Shown here one piece after another: positions 36,050 through 49,400 of a DNA stretch of 64,000 nt (positions are counted from its first letter, which is position 1; each line of letters begins with the position of its first letter). Origin of the DNA: Deinandra increscens subsp. villosa (lineage: Eukaryota > Streptophyta > Magnoliopsida > Asterales > Asteraceae); assembly GCA_039602395.1 (NCBI GenBank), contig JBCNJP010000019.1, positions 8,262,997 through 8,326,996 of the forward strand, read 5' to 3'. Position numbers and translations under genes: made by a program. A model generated the notes under the pieces. It ran no database searches, was not told the DNA's origin, and worked only from the letters and a program-made list of their open reading frames with translations.

Positions 36050-39000
36050 TTACTTGGGCAGGCCAGTGAGTGGGTCCAAGAGAGCCTGAGTTTCATCGGA
36101 CAGCACAACTGGACCACCACCAGGTCTCGTGCAGATGAAGTAACTAACATCTCCTTTTGATTTCTGGGTTAGTGGAATGTTATCTTTGACTTCAGGGGGA
36201 GGGGTCAACGCTTCCACATCCTTCATATCCTTAATCCCGGCATCTATTAGTATAGACTTGTCCCCAATTATGTAGCTATTGAGTCAAAAAGAAACAGACA
36301 AAGTTTCCCTTTTAGGCAAAGTTTTGATCCAAAATTAGTGTTCCCGGGGGAGGAGTTATTACTAACATATTGATAATGTTGACAATGATCCACAAGATTC
36401 CCTATTTCTCATTATTTAAAGGTTTTCTAAATATCATACCAATAGTCAAACATTTTTCATTATCATACCTGTCTAAATCAGTATCGGATTGTGGAGGGAA
36501 GTTGTAAAGCAACCTCTGGAGCAGAAGTGCAGCAGTCTTCCTGTTGCGTGCAATCATAACTGCATTTGGCCCTGCATCAAAGGTATATGCCACCTGTAGT
36601 GTCTCAAAGTTAGTCCTCATTCCACATGTTTTATATATTATACACACACACATATACACATGTATATTCATACATACATGTATACATATAATATGCATAT
36701 ACATAGACGGAGTCGGAGATGTATATATACATACGTTTAGAGTGCTGTTTTACATAATTTGGTACAGAACACAGACCTGAGGTATTCCTTCTGCACGATT
36801 CCATTTCTCGACGCAGCTAATTATCCTGCAATAATATCACCATTTAAAATTAACTTATTATTCTTGACTTTAGCACTGATTTATGATTAGAACAAGTATA
36901 CAGGACTAGAAACTTGCCTATGGGATGTGTCATTCATGTAGAATATAGGGGGGTAAGTGTCAAGGCAGACTGCATGAAACTGATTGCTGTCTCTACAAGC
37001 TAGACGTGCAAAAGATGGGAAATCACGGTTTTGTATAGCATCTTCCATTTGGACTGTGCGTTTTGGCACAACTTCCTATCACAATAAAAGTAGGAAGCTT
37101 AACATGATTATACAATTGAAGACAAGTGTGTAGGAAATCAAAAGGATTATTCAAGTAAGAAGGAAATGTGATCTGTTTACTCTTGATTCACACAAATTAT
37201 GGCCTCTAAAGAAGAATATTGAAACATAAAAATGACATTTTCATACATCTTCTTGTAGAAAGGAGGGTTTCTTGAAGACAGACTTTTATGATCACAAATG
37301 ATTAAACTGTGAAGCAGGGATTTTAATGTACCTTGGCTCTATGTTGAATAAGAGCACTAGTTTCAACAGTATCACGCATGCCTGACGTGCTACTGGTTTC
37401 CTTCTGTTGTGCACTTACCTGTAAGCATCAGAAGCGGCATTACCGTGATGTAAAAAAACCATTACGTTATTACATAAACTAATTTGATTGATTAACGATG
37501 CTAAAATGCAGGAAAATAAATCCCAAATTCAAGATGGAAACAAAAAGAGCTAAGTCAATTAACATACCACAGCAATGATAATTACAAGTTCATCCCAATG
37601 TTTCTCATCTGCAAGTTGAACAGCAAGACTGTCACTTCCATTATCCTCCTACAATCAGTGTACAAATCTTAGTAAGAATATCTGGTCCCTTAACTAAACA
37701 CTTCATACAAGAAGCTAACAACTTATAAACATCAAATAAGCAACTGAAAACCTACTTTTCCCATGACCCACTTCACAAATCCACCATATAAACTGCGGCA
37801 TGCACTACCCGAACCTTGCCTGCACATAATTTATACATTACAAATTTATAATAAAACTGTTGTCACACTAATCACTAGCATAAATTGCAAGCGTGCAAAA
37901 TAACATACAAGTTATACAACTGATATAAAGTTGCAAACATTCAGGTGTTCAACTACAATTTATTATAATAAATATACACCAGATACTTATTGTGTCCAAT
38001 ATGAAAGTAAAGAGTCACTATATGTGTGTGATTTTGTGTGCTGATGCATTACATGAATGCTGAACAGATAGTATAACAGTATAACTTCATATATCTCTTA
38101 GCAGAAGGGAAAAGTACCTAGCAATAGCAGAAAGTTGGCTGTTATCTTCTTTCAGATTCATCAGCTTGGCAAGAGAAAAAACTGCACAAGAGTAAAATAT
38201 CACAAACTCTAGGCAGTAAAGAACATCACTTATCTGCATTTAGAAAAGCATGTCAAGTGCAATTTGGTAAAAAAAAATAATAATAATTTGCTTATACGGA
38301 GATTAAGATTAAGATTTAGAACATTACATAACTTATTACAAATTTACAAACTTCTGGTATGCTACTCATTTTTAATCTCTTGCTTTGTTGATAATAACAA
38401 AGTTCAATCTTTTGATAGTAATACAGTCCCAAAAGTTCTTCCGTAGCGAGAGGTTCCTATGAGTCTATAACATATATGTTTATTTGCAGTCATCCAGGAA
38501 AAAATTTATAATGTGAACTAACATAGGAGGTGTAAATCATACTCATATAATGTTGCTGCAAGTATGCAATTAGTACCTAGGCAAGCAAGACCAGCAGCTG
38601 AGGAAGCCAGACCAGCAGCAGTAGGGAAATTGTTGTATGAAGCAATGTGCAGATGAAGCTTTTGCCAATCTTCTTTCTTGATCTGAATACCTTTCTTCTT
38701 GTCTTCTACATCTTGGGCACGAGCACGGATTTCTCTCAAACAACTTTGGAATCTACCTCCTTGAAGAGATATCTCCTTCATTAACAACCAAAAAAACAAG
38801 CGAAAATGCCAAAATTCAGAAAAATAAATAAAAAACTGAACGGTTGATGAATTCAAACTCACAAATCACCAATTATTGATTCACAGATTGATGTAATATC
38901 AATTAACCAAAACAGCTTTTCATCTCTACGTATCAATTTTCAAACTGATGAAATTGCCTCGTTTTCTCCGATGCAAAAGTACTCTTTTAACTCAGAAATC

Positions 39001-39262
39001 AACGAGTATTTCTGATCTCAATCGTAAAGTAGAAACAGAAGCATACCTTGCCGTTGAGCCACATGCGATCTTGATCAAAGCTAGGGCTCACAGAGACGGT
39101 GGTGGTGGTACAAAGGTGACTGGGATCGAGAGTAACACTGATACTGTCATTGATCGGCAATATCAATGTTTCGTCCCTCTTCCCCCAGTACTTTATCACG
39201 GCTATGTTCGTCGGCGTCCTTGCGGTCACCATCAATATCCATTTCTCCGATTCACCTCCCAT
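36050..39262 (-). CDS. MVD: Mevalonate diphosphate decarboxylase
   Basis: Ten exons join in phase: 39047-39262, 38577-38775, 38118-38181, 37756-37819, 37568-37648, 37332-37418, 36918-37075, 36777-36825, 36469-36593 and 36050-36275; 422 residues. The enzyme makes isopentenyl diphosphate from mevalonate diphosphate with ATP, the last step of the mevalonate route to sterols and sesquiterpenes. It is a GHMP-fold protein. Visible landmarks: TPTNIAVIKYWGKRDE (residues 17-32), SYNNFPTAAGLASSAAGLA (the ATP/substrate loop, about 118-136), ARQGSGSACRSLYGG (conserved Arg168) and AYTFDAGPNAV with catalytic Asp312. Length fits plant MVDs. The intron after exon 7 begins GC (cccatag/gcaagt) rather than GT. 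Intron 8 holds a TA/CA microsatellite. The start is the first in-frame ATG. Confidence 0.95.
36640..36735. repeat. TA/CA/CATA-rich microsatellite in an MVD intron
   Basis: A run of tatacaca, catatacaca, catacatgtata and similar words lies between exons 8 and 9 of the decarboxylase. It is likely to vary in length between individuals. Confidence 0.6.
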
Positions 39263-40650
39263 ATCTTACAATTGTTTTCTCGTTTCAAAGGCAATCAAAT
39301 CGAAGATCCGAATCCTAGAGGAGGGAAATTAGGGGTTGGATTGATGGATATGATGCAGGTTCACAGACTGCTATCCAGTCAATGTGTAGCAGCTAAGCTT
39401 GTTATTTATATGAAGATGCGGAAGGATTCCCCCATTGATGTCTTTGTGAGTGATCAGCAAGAGGGAAGCTAGCTAACCAGCCGTGACTAGTTTATTTTTT
39501 TATTCTTTCGCCACAATGGTTTTTATTTTCTGAATTTATGGCCAGTTCAGTGTCATTTTTTCATGAGCTGGCCACTTTACTTTTTTATGAACTTTTTTTT
39601 TCCATCAATGAGATTTAAACCTCATTATCTGAAAAGTATCTGAAAAAGTTAAGTCTTATCCAACATCAAGATACCAGTAGACTAAATGCCCTTCCGTAAC
39701 TTTACTTAGACATGGTCCAAATAGTGGCTCGCTATTTAGTCTCATACGGACCAAAGGACATTTGGTCTCACGGAACAAGATGTTAAGAAGTAGTGTTTCT
39801 CTTTAACTATTTGAGGATGTAAGACTTATAGTAAACAAAAAATATAGATTTAAAAGTCATATTAGAATGTGTGAATTAGGCGATGTAATAGATAAAGTTG
39901 AATCATAACTTCACTAATAATATCACATTTATTTATTTGTTTGTTTATTTAAAAAGACTAATTCATATATCTTCTAATCCTATTTTTAAATCTATTATAT
40001 ATTTAAAATAAGATTTGAACTTTTAATCATCTAAAACGACACATTTTATATGTAATTTTGGTACTATAAAACTATATAAGTTTTAGTATCACATGTATTG
40101 TATACAAATAACTATATATATATGGTTAGGATGTTGGGTCCAATAACAGATCTAGGAATTTTTTTTCTATGTTGTGATGTTCTTATATCATTAACTAGAT
40201 TTATATATTTTTCGGGCTGGATCGGGTTATTTTATACGTTTATTTAGTCTAGTCGCCGGGTTAAATGAACAGTTGATCGAAGTTCAGCTGAACAAGAAAG
40301 GAGTTTGGGAGATCAATTTTAGCTGCTGTGTTTTGAGGGTTGGAGGTGTGTTTTGAGGGATCTAATAAGTCAATAAATGTAAACCAATTATATATATGTT
40401 TTTAAAGAGTGGGGTATCCTGGTAAATTTAAATATTTATATATTTAGAATTTTAATAATAGCAAGGACCGGAATCAAACAAATAAATGAATATATGTAGC
40501 ATTGTACTCGAGCTTTGAAGATATCGAAAGGTGTTTGTTTGTGTTTCCATATATATATTTTTATTCACCTCATGCTAGTTATTTACTGTAAGTTATAACG
40601 TGTTTGTTGTGGCTAGGTTTAATAGCATATATTTTGTTTTAGAGATTCAC
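39263..40650. other. MVD promoter side and intergenic, no gene seen
   Basis: It includes the MVD leader and promoter on the minus strand. From about 39480 it is AT-rich sequence with no coding or structured RNA signal. Confidence 0.4.
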
Positions 40651-40659
40651 TTTTTAATA

Positions 40660-41180
40660 ATAACTAGGGTTCACTCGAAGATATCAATCGGATACGATCT
40701 AGATTGATCAATTTGGAGCAGAGAATTTTTGAATGTGATGAAATTGAACGCAGAGAAAAAATGTCGATCAACAACTGATTTAGGAGGAGTCGGTAGCGTC
40801 TGCAGTTATCTGCAATTTCGAATTTTGAATTCAACTTTCCAAAATTACACATTAAGTCCTTGCGAAATTCATAAGTAAATTTTCCTGGCCAAATTAAATT
40901 TTAGTGTAATTTAAATGAAGGAATTTAACCAGGTCAGCTTGACCCTAGCCAGGGCTCTGCCCCTTGGACCCCGCCAGGGGCTGGGCGTGCTCCCTTGGAA
41001 CCCCCAGCCTTATCAATTCAGTCGTGCACTACCCTGCACCTCTAAATCCGATCGATATAAGCTAGAAGTCCAATTGATCAATAGTCAATCCAATCACACT
41101 AAAATAGCAACAATCTCATGTGTTGCGGGAGAAATTATCGTGTGTTCATGTAATAGAATCCGGCACGTCCGCATCTAAAA
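40660..41180. repeat. Dispersed repeat copy 2
   Basis: It carries 'ggctctgccccttggacccc' at about 40945, as in copy 1, preceded by 'gcagttatctgcaatttcgaattttgaattcaa', which parallels 'gtagttatctaatttcaaattttgaatcaaa' in copy 3 (54645-54680). Copies are divergent and ends are unresolved. Probably a retrotransposon LTR family. Confidence 0.6.
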
Positions 41181-41866
41181 CTTACTCTATGTCGCAACAA
41201 ACATATAATTCAAACTCGAAACGTGTAAAACAAAATAGAAAAGCTATTCGTTGCGTTTGTAACTTTGTACCAATTACACGAGCAACTTCTGTGTTAAATC
41301 TGTTACGCTTTAAAAAAGATAAAAAAAAATTATGTGATGCCACGTGACATCCATCTAGGACTGTCATGTAACCTAATTAACATATGGTAATGGTATCCAT
41401 GCTTGAAGGATTTATACCATCATATAGCATATCTAGCTTGTACTTCACTATGAGATATGTTACTTGTTTATACAGAGATAATATTATTATAAATCATACT
41501 TTACTAACTTGTATCTTTATGCAATGTCTCGTTGTATTCGTCATATTAGTCATGTTACTTAATTATATTATTATAGATATAGAATATAATGGTATGTTGT
41601 TCAATAGTCAATCTATTCCCTCAACACAACCCACGCCCATTACCATGCTCACAAAAAACTCTCATGTCCCGCTCACACCCAATAAGGAAGTGTTACGTCT
41701 CATGACGAGCTGGGATGACAATCACGACCCTACTATACATAACCTAACAAACCAGAACTAGAGTTGTCTTTAAAAAAAATAAAGAGCTACTCGCTCAATT
41801 TATACAAGTATAGAGATATAGATATTATCCGGTCCGACTCGTTTCAATTTAAGAGATTATGTAGTC
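41181..41866. other. Intergenic, no gene seen
   Basis: A 125-codon frame (41384-41761) has a hydrophobic middle but no family I recognise and an AT-driven composition. I do not call it a gene. Confidence 0.3.
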
Positions 41867-41881
41867 ATTTCACTTTTTAAT

Positions 41882-42495
41882 TCCATTGTGGTTGAAATTG
41901 CGTGAGCATCAGATCGTCTACTCAATCTAGCTATATCGGATACAAAACGTAATTAACCGATTGTTTTATTGATCTCACGAACAATTACAATCAGTAACAC
42001 GAAGAACAATGACTCAGAGAACACCACAGTAAACACACACTCAAGACTCAGCTCTCTCAGGCTCTACAATCTCTCGTACAGAATACAACGACCAAACTCC
42101 TATATATAGACTGCTGGCCGAACTCCGTCCGAACTCCAGGTTCGGACTAGATTCGCCCAACAGCAAACCTAGCCTTGAACTTTGGTCTTGATACTTCACA
42201 TGACATCGTCTGGTTGGATACTTCACACGACGCATATACTATGTATCAACAGTGGTGTAGTGGTAGGAAACATGTGTTCTCTACTTGAGACACAGGTTCG
42301 ATTCTTACGGGCAACACTTTGGAATGGCATTGACGATGAGGGGAGACTTGGGGTTGAAAGGTCACAAGTTCGATCCCTGAGCTCTCAGGTTTTACCACCC
42401 TGCCGCTCGCGGAGGTGGATTTTCCCTGGAATAAGCTCAACTGGTGTAAATAGTCCCCCGGTTTTCCGGAACATTCGTTGGCCGTTCAAAATTAA
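41882..42495 (+). mobile_element. tRNA-derived SINE, interrupted by a solo LTR
   Basis: Perfect 15-bp duplications ATTTCACTTTTTAAT flank it at 41867-41881 and 42496-42510. Minus the inserted LTR and its duplication, the element is about 250 bp. The head has a Pol III A-box-like tggtgtagtgg (42253-42263) and a B-box-like ggttcgattc (about 42295-42304). A second B-like word, agttcgatccc, occurs near 42368. The tail is AT-rich and not a long poly-A, and I could not assign a named SINE family. Confidence 0.75.
41893..42251 (-). mobile_element. Solo LTR (359 bp) nested in the SINE
   Basis: Read on the minus strand it runs TGTTGATACATAG ... CGCAATTTCA, with TG...CA ends. The 5-bp duplication GTGGT is perfect (41888-41892, 42252-42256). 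A minus-strand TATA motif (tatatatagg, near 42100-42110) precedes a leader-like stretch and an aataaaa signal, giving an ordinary small LTR layout. It is younger than the SINE it interrupts. Confidence 0.88.
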
Positions 42496-42510
42496 ATTTC
42501 ACTTTTTAAT

Positions 42511-43443
42511 AAGTTTGAGTTATGTTTAGGTCATTTAAAAGAGTTAGAAAATATCTTGGCATAATGAGTGTTAAATACAATATTTTTTTACTGAATATTA
42601 ATGTGAATACTATAAGAAAGTTATAATGTAAAAACTTTTCTTGACCACGTTTCATTTGGAACTCATATTTCTTTCATGTAACATGAGTTTCATAATGGAT
42701 GTGAGCATGTGACCAGCAAAGAGGAGCACGTGTATGCTTCTTTTTTTGTTTTTCATCATTTTTGTTTCTTTCAATGAATCTTAGAAAACTTTTGTGTAAA
42801 AGAACAATAAAATATGGAAATCGGTTTTAAAAATCATGGCAAAATAAAGAAAAAAAATTAGAGCCGGGAAAATACGGGAACCGAATCTGATTCCTGATTT
42901 TCACCAAATTAAAAGACCGAATACCGATCAGAAGCATTTTATCGGGTATCAGTAAGAGGCTAGGACGGTTTCATTGGGAATTCAATCACACCCGAAACCA
43001 ACGATGATAAAGGAAGCGAATAAGAATAAGAGATTGTGACATTTCTAATCGATTTAGGGTCCCATTGCACCGGTTGATACACATAGCCACATAGATTGCT
43101 TGATTCACAGGTACCCGTATTTACATAGTCTTAAGAAAATGACAGTTTAAAAAAAAATTGTCAACAACATTGATTATTTTCTTACTTATCATCAATTTTA
43201 AAACCATTTATAAATAGAGTGCGATGTAATATCAAGTAAAATAACGTATATAATTTAAAATCATTGGTAGGTTCAATCCAAATAAACCTTTAACTTACTC
43301 TCACAAAATTCGTCACTAATCTGTTGTAGCATAAAAAAGAAATTACAATTACCCATTTCAAAGATTTTGCATTTGTAAGACCATACATGATTTAATTAAC
43401 ATGTTACATCCCTGCATTCCTGTCAAAATTTTAAAACCTAACA
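42511..43443. other. Intergenic 3' of the PELP1-like gene
   Basis: AT-rich with no coding signal. The end nearest 43443 is the likely 3' UTR of the PELP1-like gene. Confidence 0.4.
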
Positions 43444-46400
43444 CTATTCCTCATCAGAATCTGGTTCCACGTCAACGATATCAGGAATCTCGTCCATCGA
43501 ATCATCATCTTTATCACCTAAATCAAACTTAAATTCCATACCTCCCACGGAGCCTGAAACCGGTGTTTTACCTTTCGTCACCGGATCAGATGTTACCATG
43601 TTGTCAGACACATGAAAGTTGACTGTTTGACTTTGAATTTCTGACTGCTTACTAACTTCTTTAACTGATTGTATTTCTGTCATAGGCTCCTTTCCTTTAT
43701 TTTTAGGAATTACTTCTGCACCAGATGACACTGCAATGGAAACAGGCTTTTCTGCTAGTTGTGGTGCTGTTTCATTATTTTCTTGCTCAACTACAGATGG
43801 TTGGTTTCCATCATTATCTTTTACCCACTTGTCATACAGATCATCATCTTCTGATTCAGGGCTTTCAGGCTCTTTCTGGAGTGCCACCTGGAAATATGTG
43901 TTTTTCCGCACCAGAGTATGTGTAGTTCTCCCTAAACCTGTTTTTTGCTCCATTAACAGGATACTCGATCGAGGATCCAAAATTTATCAACGGAATGGCC
44001 CTGGGATGTATTAAAACCTCCAAAGCCATTAAAGCATGTGCACAAAATTCTGCGAGTTTTGTTCCTGTTTCTTGCATACCTGCAGATATTTTATTAAAGA
44101 TGAATTAGGGAACTAAATGGTACACAAGTCATTAAAAGGACATGATTCGTCAACCCAACCCATCCCCTCTCGACCAGCACTAAAAATTTACTGTTTTGGC
44201 CTGTTACCCCCAACCCACGAATAGTGGAGAGAAACAACACGTTACCATTAAAAAATCGCTAAAAATTAGATAAGGTCAACATACTGGAAAACAAGTAATA
44301 CAAAGATACCTTTACGATAAAGCTCAAGACCATGGGCCAGATATGGAGGGCGAATACGTCCAGGGGAAAGAAGGGATGCCAAAAGAGCGCGTAAAGAAGC
44401 AAGCTGAAAATCAGCCCAAGAAGAGCTACTGTTTTGTGAATGATTAAAATCGTTATTTGTTGGTTTTGTCCATCCACCTTTACAAGCATATGTAGCTACA
44501 GTTATAATAAGTGAGTCTACACTTGATCGCCAGCTGTCAGATCCTGATGCGCCACCCTGCCAATAAACAAGAAAAATGCGCTTTACAGAAGAATAAAACA
44601 AAGAAACTTGATCACACTTAGTCAAACAGTATATGCATACATACATGTAAAATATATATCTACATATGCATGTCTAAAAGAAAGCATACCACCGTTAGAA
44701 GTGTTTCTAATGCTTCAAGTGCAGCAATCTTGACAGCAATAGGAATAGGGTTTTTGGGCAAATAATTTGTTTGAGCCTGACTTTCAAGGGACATAAATGC
44801 CATTTCATGTTTTCTTTTCTTTTGCGTAGATTCTGAATCAGAACGTGGTTTACCACCAAGATCACCTACTGAATCTAGATCAATGGAAGTATTGTTTACA
44901 ACATCTTCAGCTAGGTATAGCGACAGCCCTGCTCCATTGCACAACCACAAAGTTAAATAAATAAATAAAAAAATTATATCATAACTATTGTTATAGATAA
45001 GTGTGGTTATAAGGATTGAATGAACTTATCATCTAAATTATGTAGTTATTATGTTCAAATAATAAAATGAAACAAAAGTAAAAGCATACCAACACCCATG
45101 GACAGCAACATCAGCTTTACGAGGCCATATAGTTTTACCCTAAGTTCAGGTAATTCGCATTTCCTAAGATACTCTCTTACAATTCGGATAATAAGTGCAG
45201 CATGTGGTAGCAGTTGACTGCAAAGAGAATGACCATTGACATAATGTTATACATGTTGGTAAGAGTAGAAATAATTAAGCAAAACATGCATTTTCATATA
45301 TTAGTGAACAATAACACTTATAGGTTACCTGTGTGCTTCCTTGACAATGCTACACAGGATATCCAAACTATATGAATGCTGAACCGGGAGTTCTAAACAT
45401 ACATGTTCCTGTTGCATTGCAGTTATTGTTGGGTACAAGGTTTGTGTCAAAGAACCATCCACCATCAGCACTCTTTCAACAAGCATTAATAGTAATTGAG
45501 CAGGAACTTTAGCCTGTGATAAAACAATTGGAAAATCTTATAATGTTTACACATTTCGATTAATGAATGTGAAATTAGACATGGCAACTTCGAGCCATTT
45601 ACTTATGAATTGGTTGATTCAGGTTACGTTTCATTCCTAACTAGATTTTCAATCCGCACGTTGCCACGAAGATAACGTTTGCACGCAAAATCGTTGCATT
45701 GTATAACGGCAACTAAAGAAGACGGATATTAAAAAAAAACGTGTAACGACCAAAACGCTTCAAACCATAAACTATGTTACACTAATGTACCTAGGTAAAT
45801 CTGTGTACCTATTACACCACCAAAAGACACCAACTCCTTTGCCAAGCTCAAACAACTCAATCGCAAATAGAAAAAGACTACGTTACACCGTTAAAATTAG
45901 AAATAGAATGCTCAAAATGTCGAGCCTATGACCTAGAAGTTATGTTACACAACTGTGTACCCGTTACACCACAAAATTATGTGCTAACCTCAACATGTTC
46001 GGATAAAAAAAATTCTTATTCTACTCTTTTTATCGTAGGGAAGGAAAAAGACACCAATGGTAAAATGGTAAAAAGAAGCAAATGGAAAAATGGTCAAGCA
46101 CTTGAATGGGCTGAATGGATCAATAGACATGCAAAGTACATTAGTAAACCTCCTAAATCATGTTACTCAAATTTGATATTCAACATAATATAATTTGGGA
46201 AATTCTGAATATAGCCCTTAGGATATGATTAACTATAACAACGTAAATTTGATAAGGAAAAATATTAAATTTACGGTTATTTTCTCTAAGTTGGTTGCTA
46301 TCTATAGCAATAAGCTTGATAAATAAAGTTTTTCTTAGCAATATAACCGTTTATGGTTGTTAATCATAGTCCTTAGGCTATGGCTAGCTTTTACTATATA

Positions 46401-49400
46401 ACTTTAGTAAATTATACTTATCACACAATTTATTTAGAATAAAAATAATAACAAGGTTATATTTAACTCCAACAGGTCAAACGGGTAAAACAAAAGGACT
46501 GCGTAATAGAAAGTCACATGGGTTGAACAAGCCAAACAGACAATTTATAGAGCATAAAAGCTCCAAAACCGTTTTATTAAAATAATTATTAGATCATTGT
46601 TTAGATAATATAAATTGTGTAAATATATTTGGCACACTAGTTATTTATGAACAATTAAAATTTTTGACAAAATGTGTTTCGGGTCGTCAACTGGACCCAA
46701 CCTGTCCTAGCCCGCACAAAAATTACTTGTTTTGATCAGTTACCCAACCTGCCTGTTTTGCCTCCTCTAAAGGCGACCATAGCATAGAAAATGTTAAGCT
46801 ACCTGAGCAGGATAAGAGGTTGTAAGCATTGTAGAACAGCAAAGCATCAGAGAAGATATACTAGCCATAGAGACCCGTCCTAGCTTTGTTGACTTATTAG
46901 AAATGTCAAATATTGGTAGGCCTCCAAGAGGGGTAGGTGGGTCTTTTCCCGGTGGGACTAATGCTCGCATAGTTTTAGTTTCTGCAGTGTGTAAAATGCA
47001 ACAATGTAAGCACTGCACTGTCAAACGACTCAAACGACTCAAATGTCATCAAAATAACTCTACCAGCTTACCTTCTTCTAAACCTTGAAATGAATCATTC
47101 AGAAGAACATTAATAGCTATTAAGACCTTCTGAATCATCAAAGACCAGCTGTCTGCATCCCCTCTTGATTTGGGAAGTAAAGATAAGCAAAGAGCAAGTT
47201 TCTGGAGACAGCAGAAAATATGTGTACTTTGTCAAGGTTAAAACAAGTCCACTTTTAGTAAGGATCAAAAGACCCACAAAATCTTTTTTTTTTCATTTCT
47301 ATGAATTACTATGCTTTAAACTTTTAGTTAGGATTAAAAATACAATATCAATCACTATCTTTGAATAGAACGATTTAGAAGGTTGTATGAATTAACATTA
47401 AATTAAAGGCAACTTTCACCGTGTTTGGCCTGTTCCCCTTTTAGTTTTGGTTTTTTATATGATCCATTTAAGATCAAACACAATCCAGATCGAGCCATTC
47501 ATTAGTAAACGGTTCAACATTGCTACATCAATATCAAATGTCAAAGCATAGAAAATGGTCTTCACCTTCACCATATTAGTATGGCATTTCCCAGACATAA
47601 GCTTTGTAACAATAGCAGCTTCAGCCTGCCAATATAAAAAATTCCAACATCAGATGACTGTATTATGGTAAACAACTATTAAAGCCATAGTTGCTGAGTA
47701 TTGAAGATGACAAATTAACAAGTGAGAAATAATACCCAGCAACAAATCAGTATAACTCATAATACTTGTTAACATGTGTATTTTACAAAATTCAGAGAAA
47801 AAATTTAGCCTAAAATTTTGGTAGCTTATGTTACCATCTTCACAACTATCCTGTTAGACCATAACAACGTATGTTAGATAGTGACCAAGTATAAGCAAAT
47901 GAGAGATTATTGCATAAACGATAAATGCGTCATCAGGTGCTGATTTCTTGTAATGGTCATACTGCAAGTTGCATACGAGGCTAAAAATAGGAAATATATC
48001 TAACTGCTAAGCCTTAATAAATTGATATTTGATATTCCTAATTATTTTTTCTCTTTATGTGTTAAAATAAACATGATCATTGGACACACTTTGCAAAAGA
48101 GTCATGTAACTTACAGAATCATAGTTTTTCTGGATTGATAATGGAAATAAAGTCAAAATTGTGCACAACAAAGCAACAGCTCCTTCCTGCAAAAAGAAAA
48201 AAAAAGGAAACACTATCAGTAACTAAAAGGCTAAAAGCCAATATAGTCATTACCTTTAAATGATAAAGGTCTACATACAGCCAGTATTAGTCAAATTTAT
48301 TCTTTAAGCAACAAAACAGTTGTTAACCATAAAGAAAAAAGAAAAAAACATGAAGCATAATATGGGTAATTGCCAAGTAATAAAAACATTTTTCTGATGA
48401 AAAGTTTAGAGGGTTTTTAGATAGCAATGGCATACAAATAAACGATAAATAAATCTGAACAATGATAATACCAATACATACAGCATCTGAGTTATCCTCT
48501 TGTATCAGCTTCAAAACTGGTTGAAGAAGTTTTGCAGCATGTGAAGATCCATCTCTCTTCATATTTGGAAACCCACTCAACCTATATAGATAATAAAATA
48601 TCAGATCTTTTTTTTATGGTAAAGAAAAAGGTAAAAATTAGAAAATATATTGTATACTAAAAATACATAAATCTGTTCTCTTTATATAGTTCATATATGT
48701 AGTACCGGTCCAAAAAATAATAAGTAACAGACCCGCAAAATAAGAGGTAACTGCCCTGCAGAATAAGAAGTACTAGTAAACTTACGATATCATAAAACCA
48801 TCACATTTGTATGTTTCCGCATGTGACGCTATTCATGTTTGTTAAGTGCTTATTTGAGTTTTCTTACTCCATCCATCCCACAAAAGGATGCACCAAATTA
48901 ACATCATGCATGGTTTAGTTAATGTCCTTAAATAATGATCACATACATAAAATACCACTGAAAAAACTGAGAAAACTTGTATACTACAAGAAGTCTCACT
49001 AATAACTTGTAATTGTCATTAATGGGTATGCCAGCAAACAAATAAATTTTAAAAAGAAAAGTTACATTTCCTGAAACAGACCAAAATAAAAGGCAATGCT
49101 TTTAGAGGTATGAAAGGTATTATTTCTTGCTCCATTATAGTGTTTTTGGATATTCTAAAGAATACGATGGATTAGTTGGCAAGTTTTGATGCCACGAAAA
49201 CAAAAACTGTTAGTCACACCAATGGTCATGAGGTTCTTGCCCATTTTCACACTCTTTGACTACAATGTTACTTTTATTTTTTTCATTTCACATTGCATTT
49301 TAAGATTTGTTGCTTTTCAACAACCGAAAGCCATGTACATCATTCCAAGGTCCCTTTCACTCATTCTTGCAAGAGATAAATCATGCTTCAAGCATAGACG

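Noticed and set aside
38948..39472. 174-codon plus-strand frame over the first MVD exon
   Set aside because: It is antisense to the conserved decarboxylase N-terminus and its promoter. No domain is recognisable.
41384..41761. 125-codon hydrophobic frame
   Set aside because: AT-driven composition, no flanking gene signals, and no family recognised.
42252..42380. Functional tRNA gene suggested by A- and B-box-like words
   Set aside because: No cloverleaf can be closed around the boxes, and the 15-bp target duplications show a SINE instead.
45942..46193. 83-codon plus-strand frame inside a PELP1-gene intron
   Set aside because: No recognised product, AT-rich context, and no splice or promoter support.
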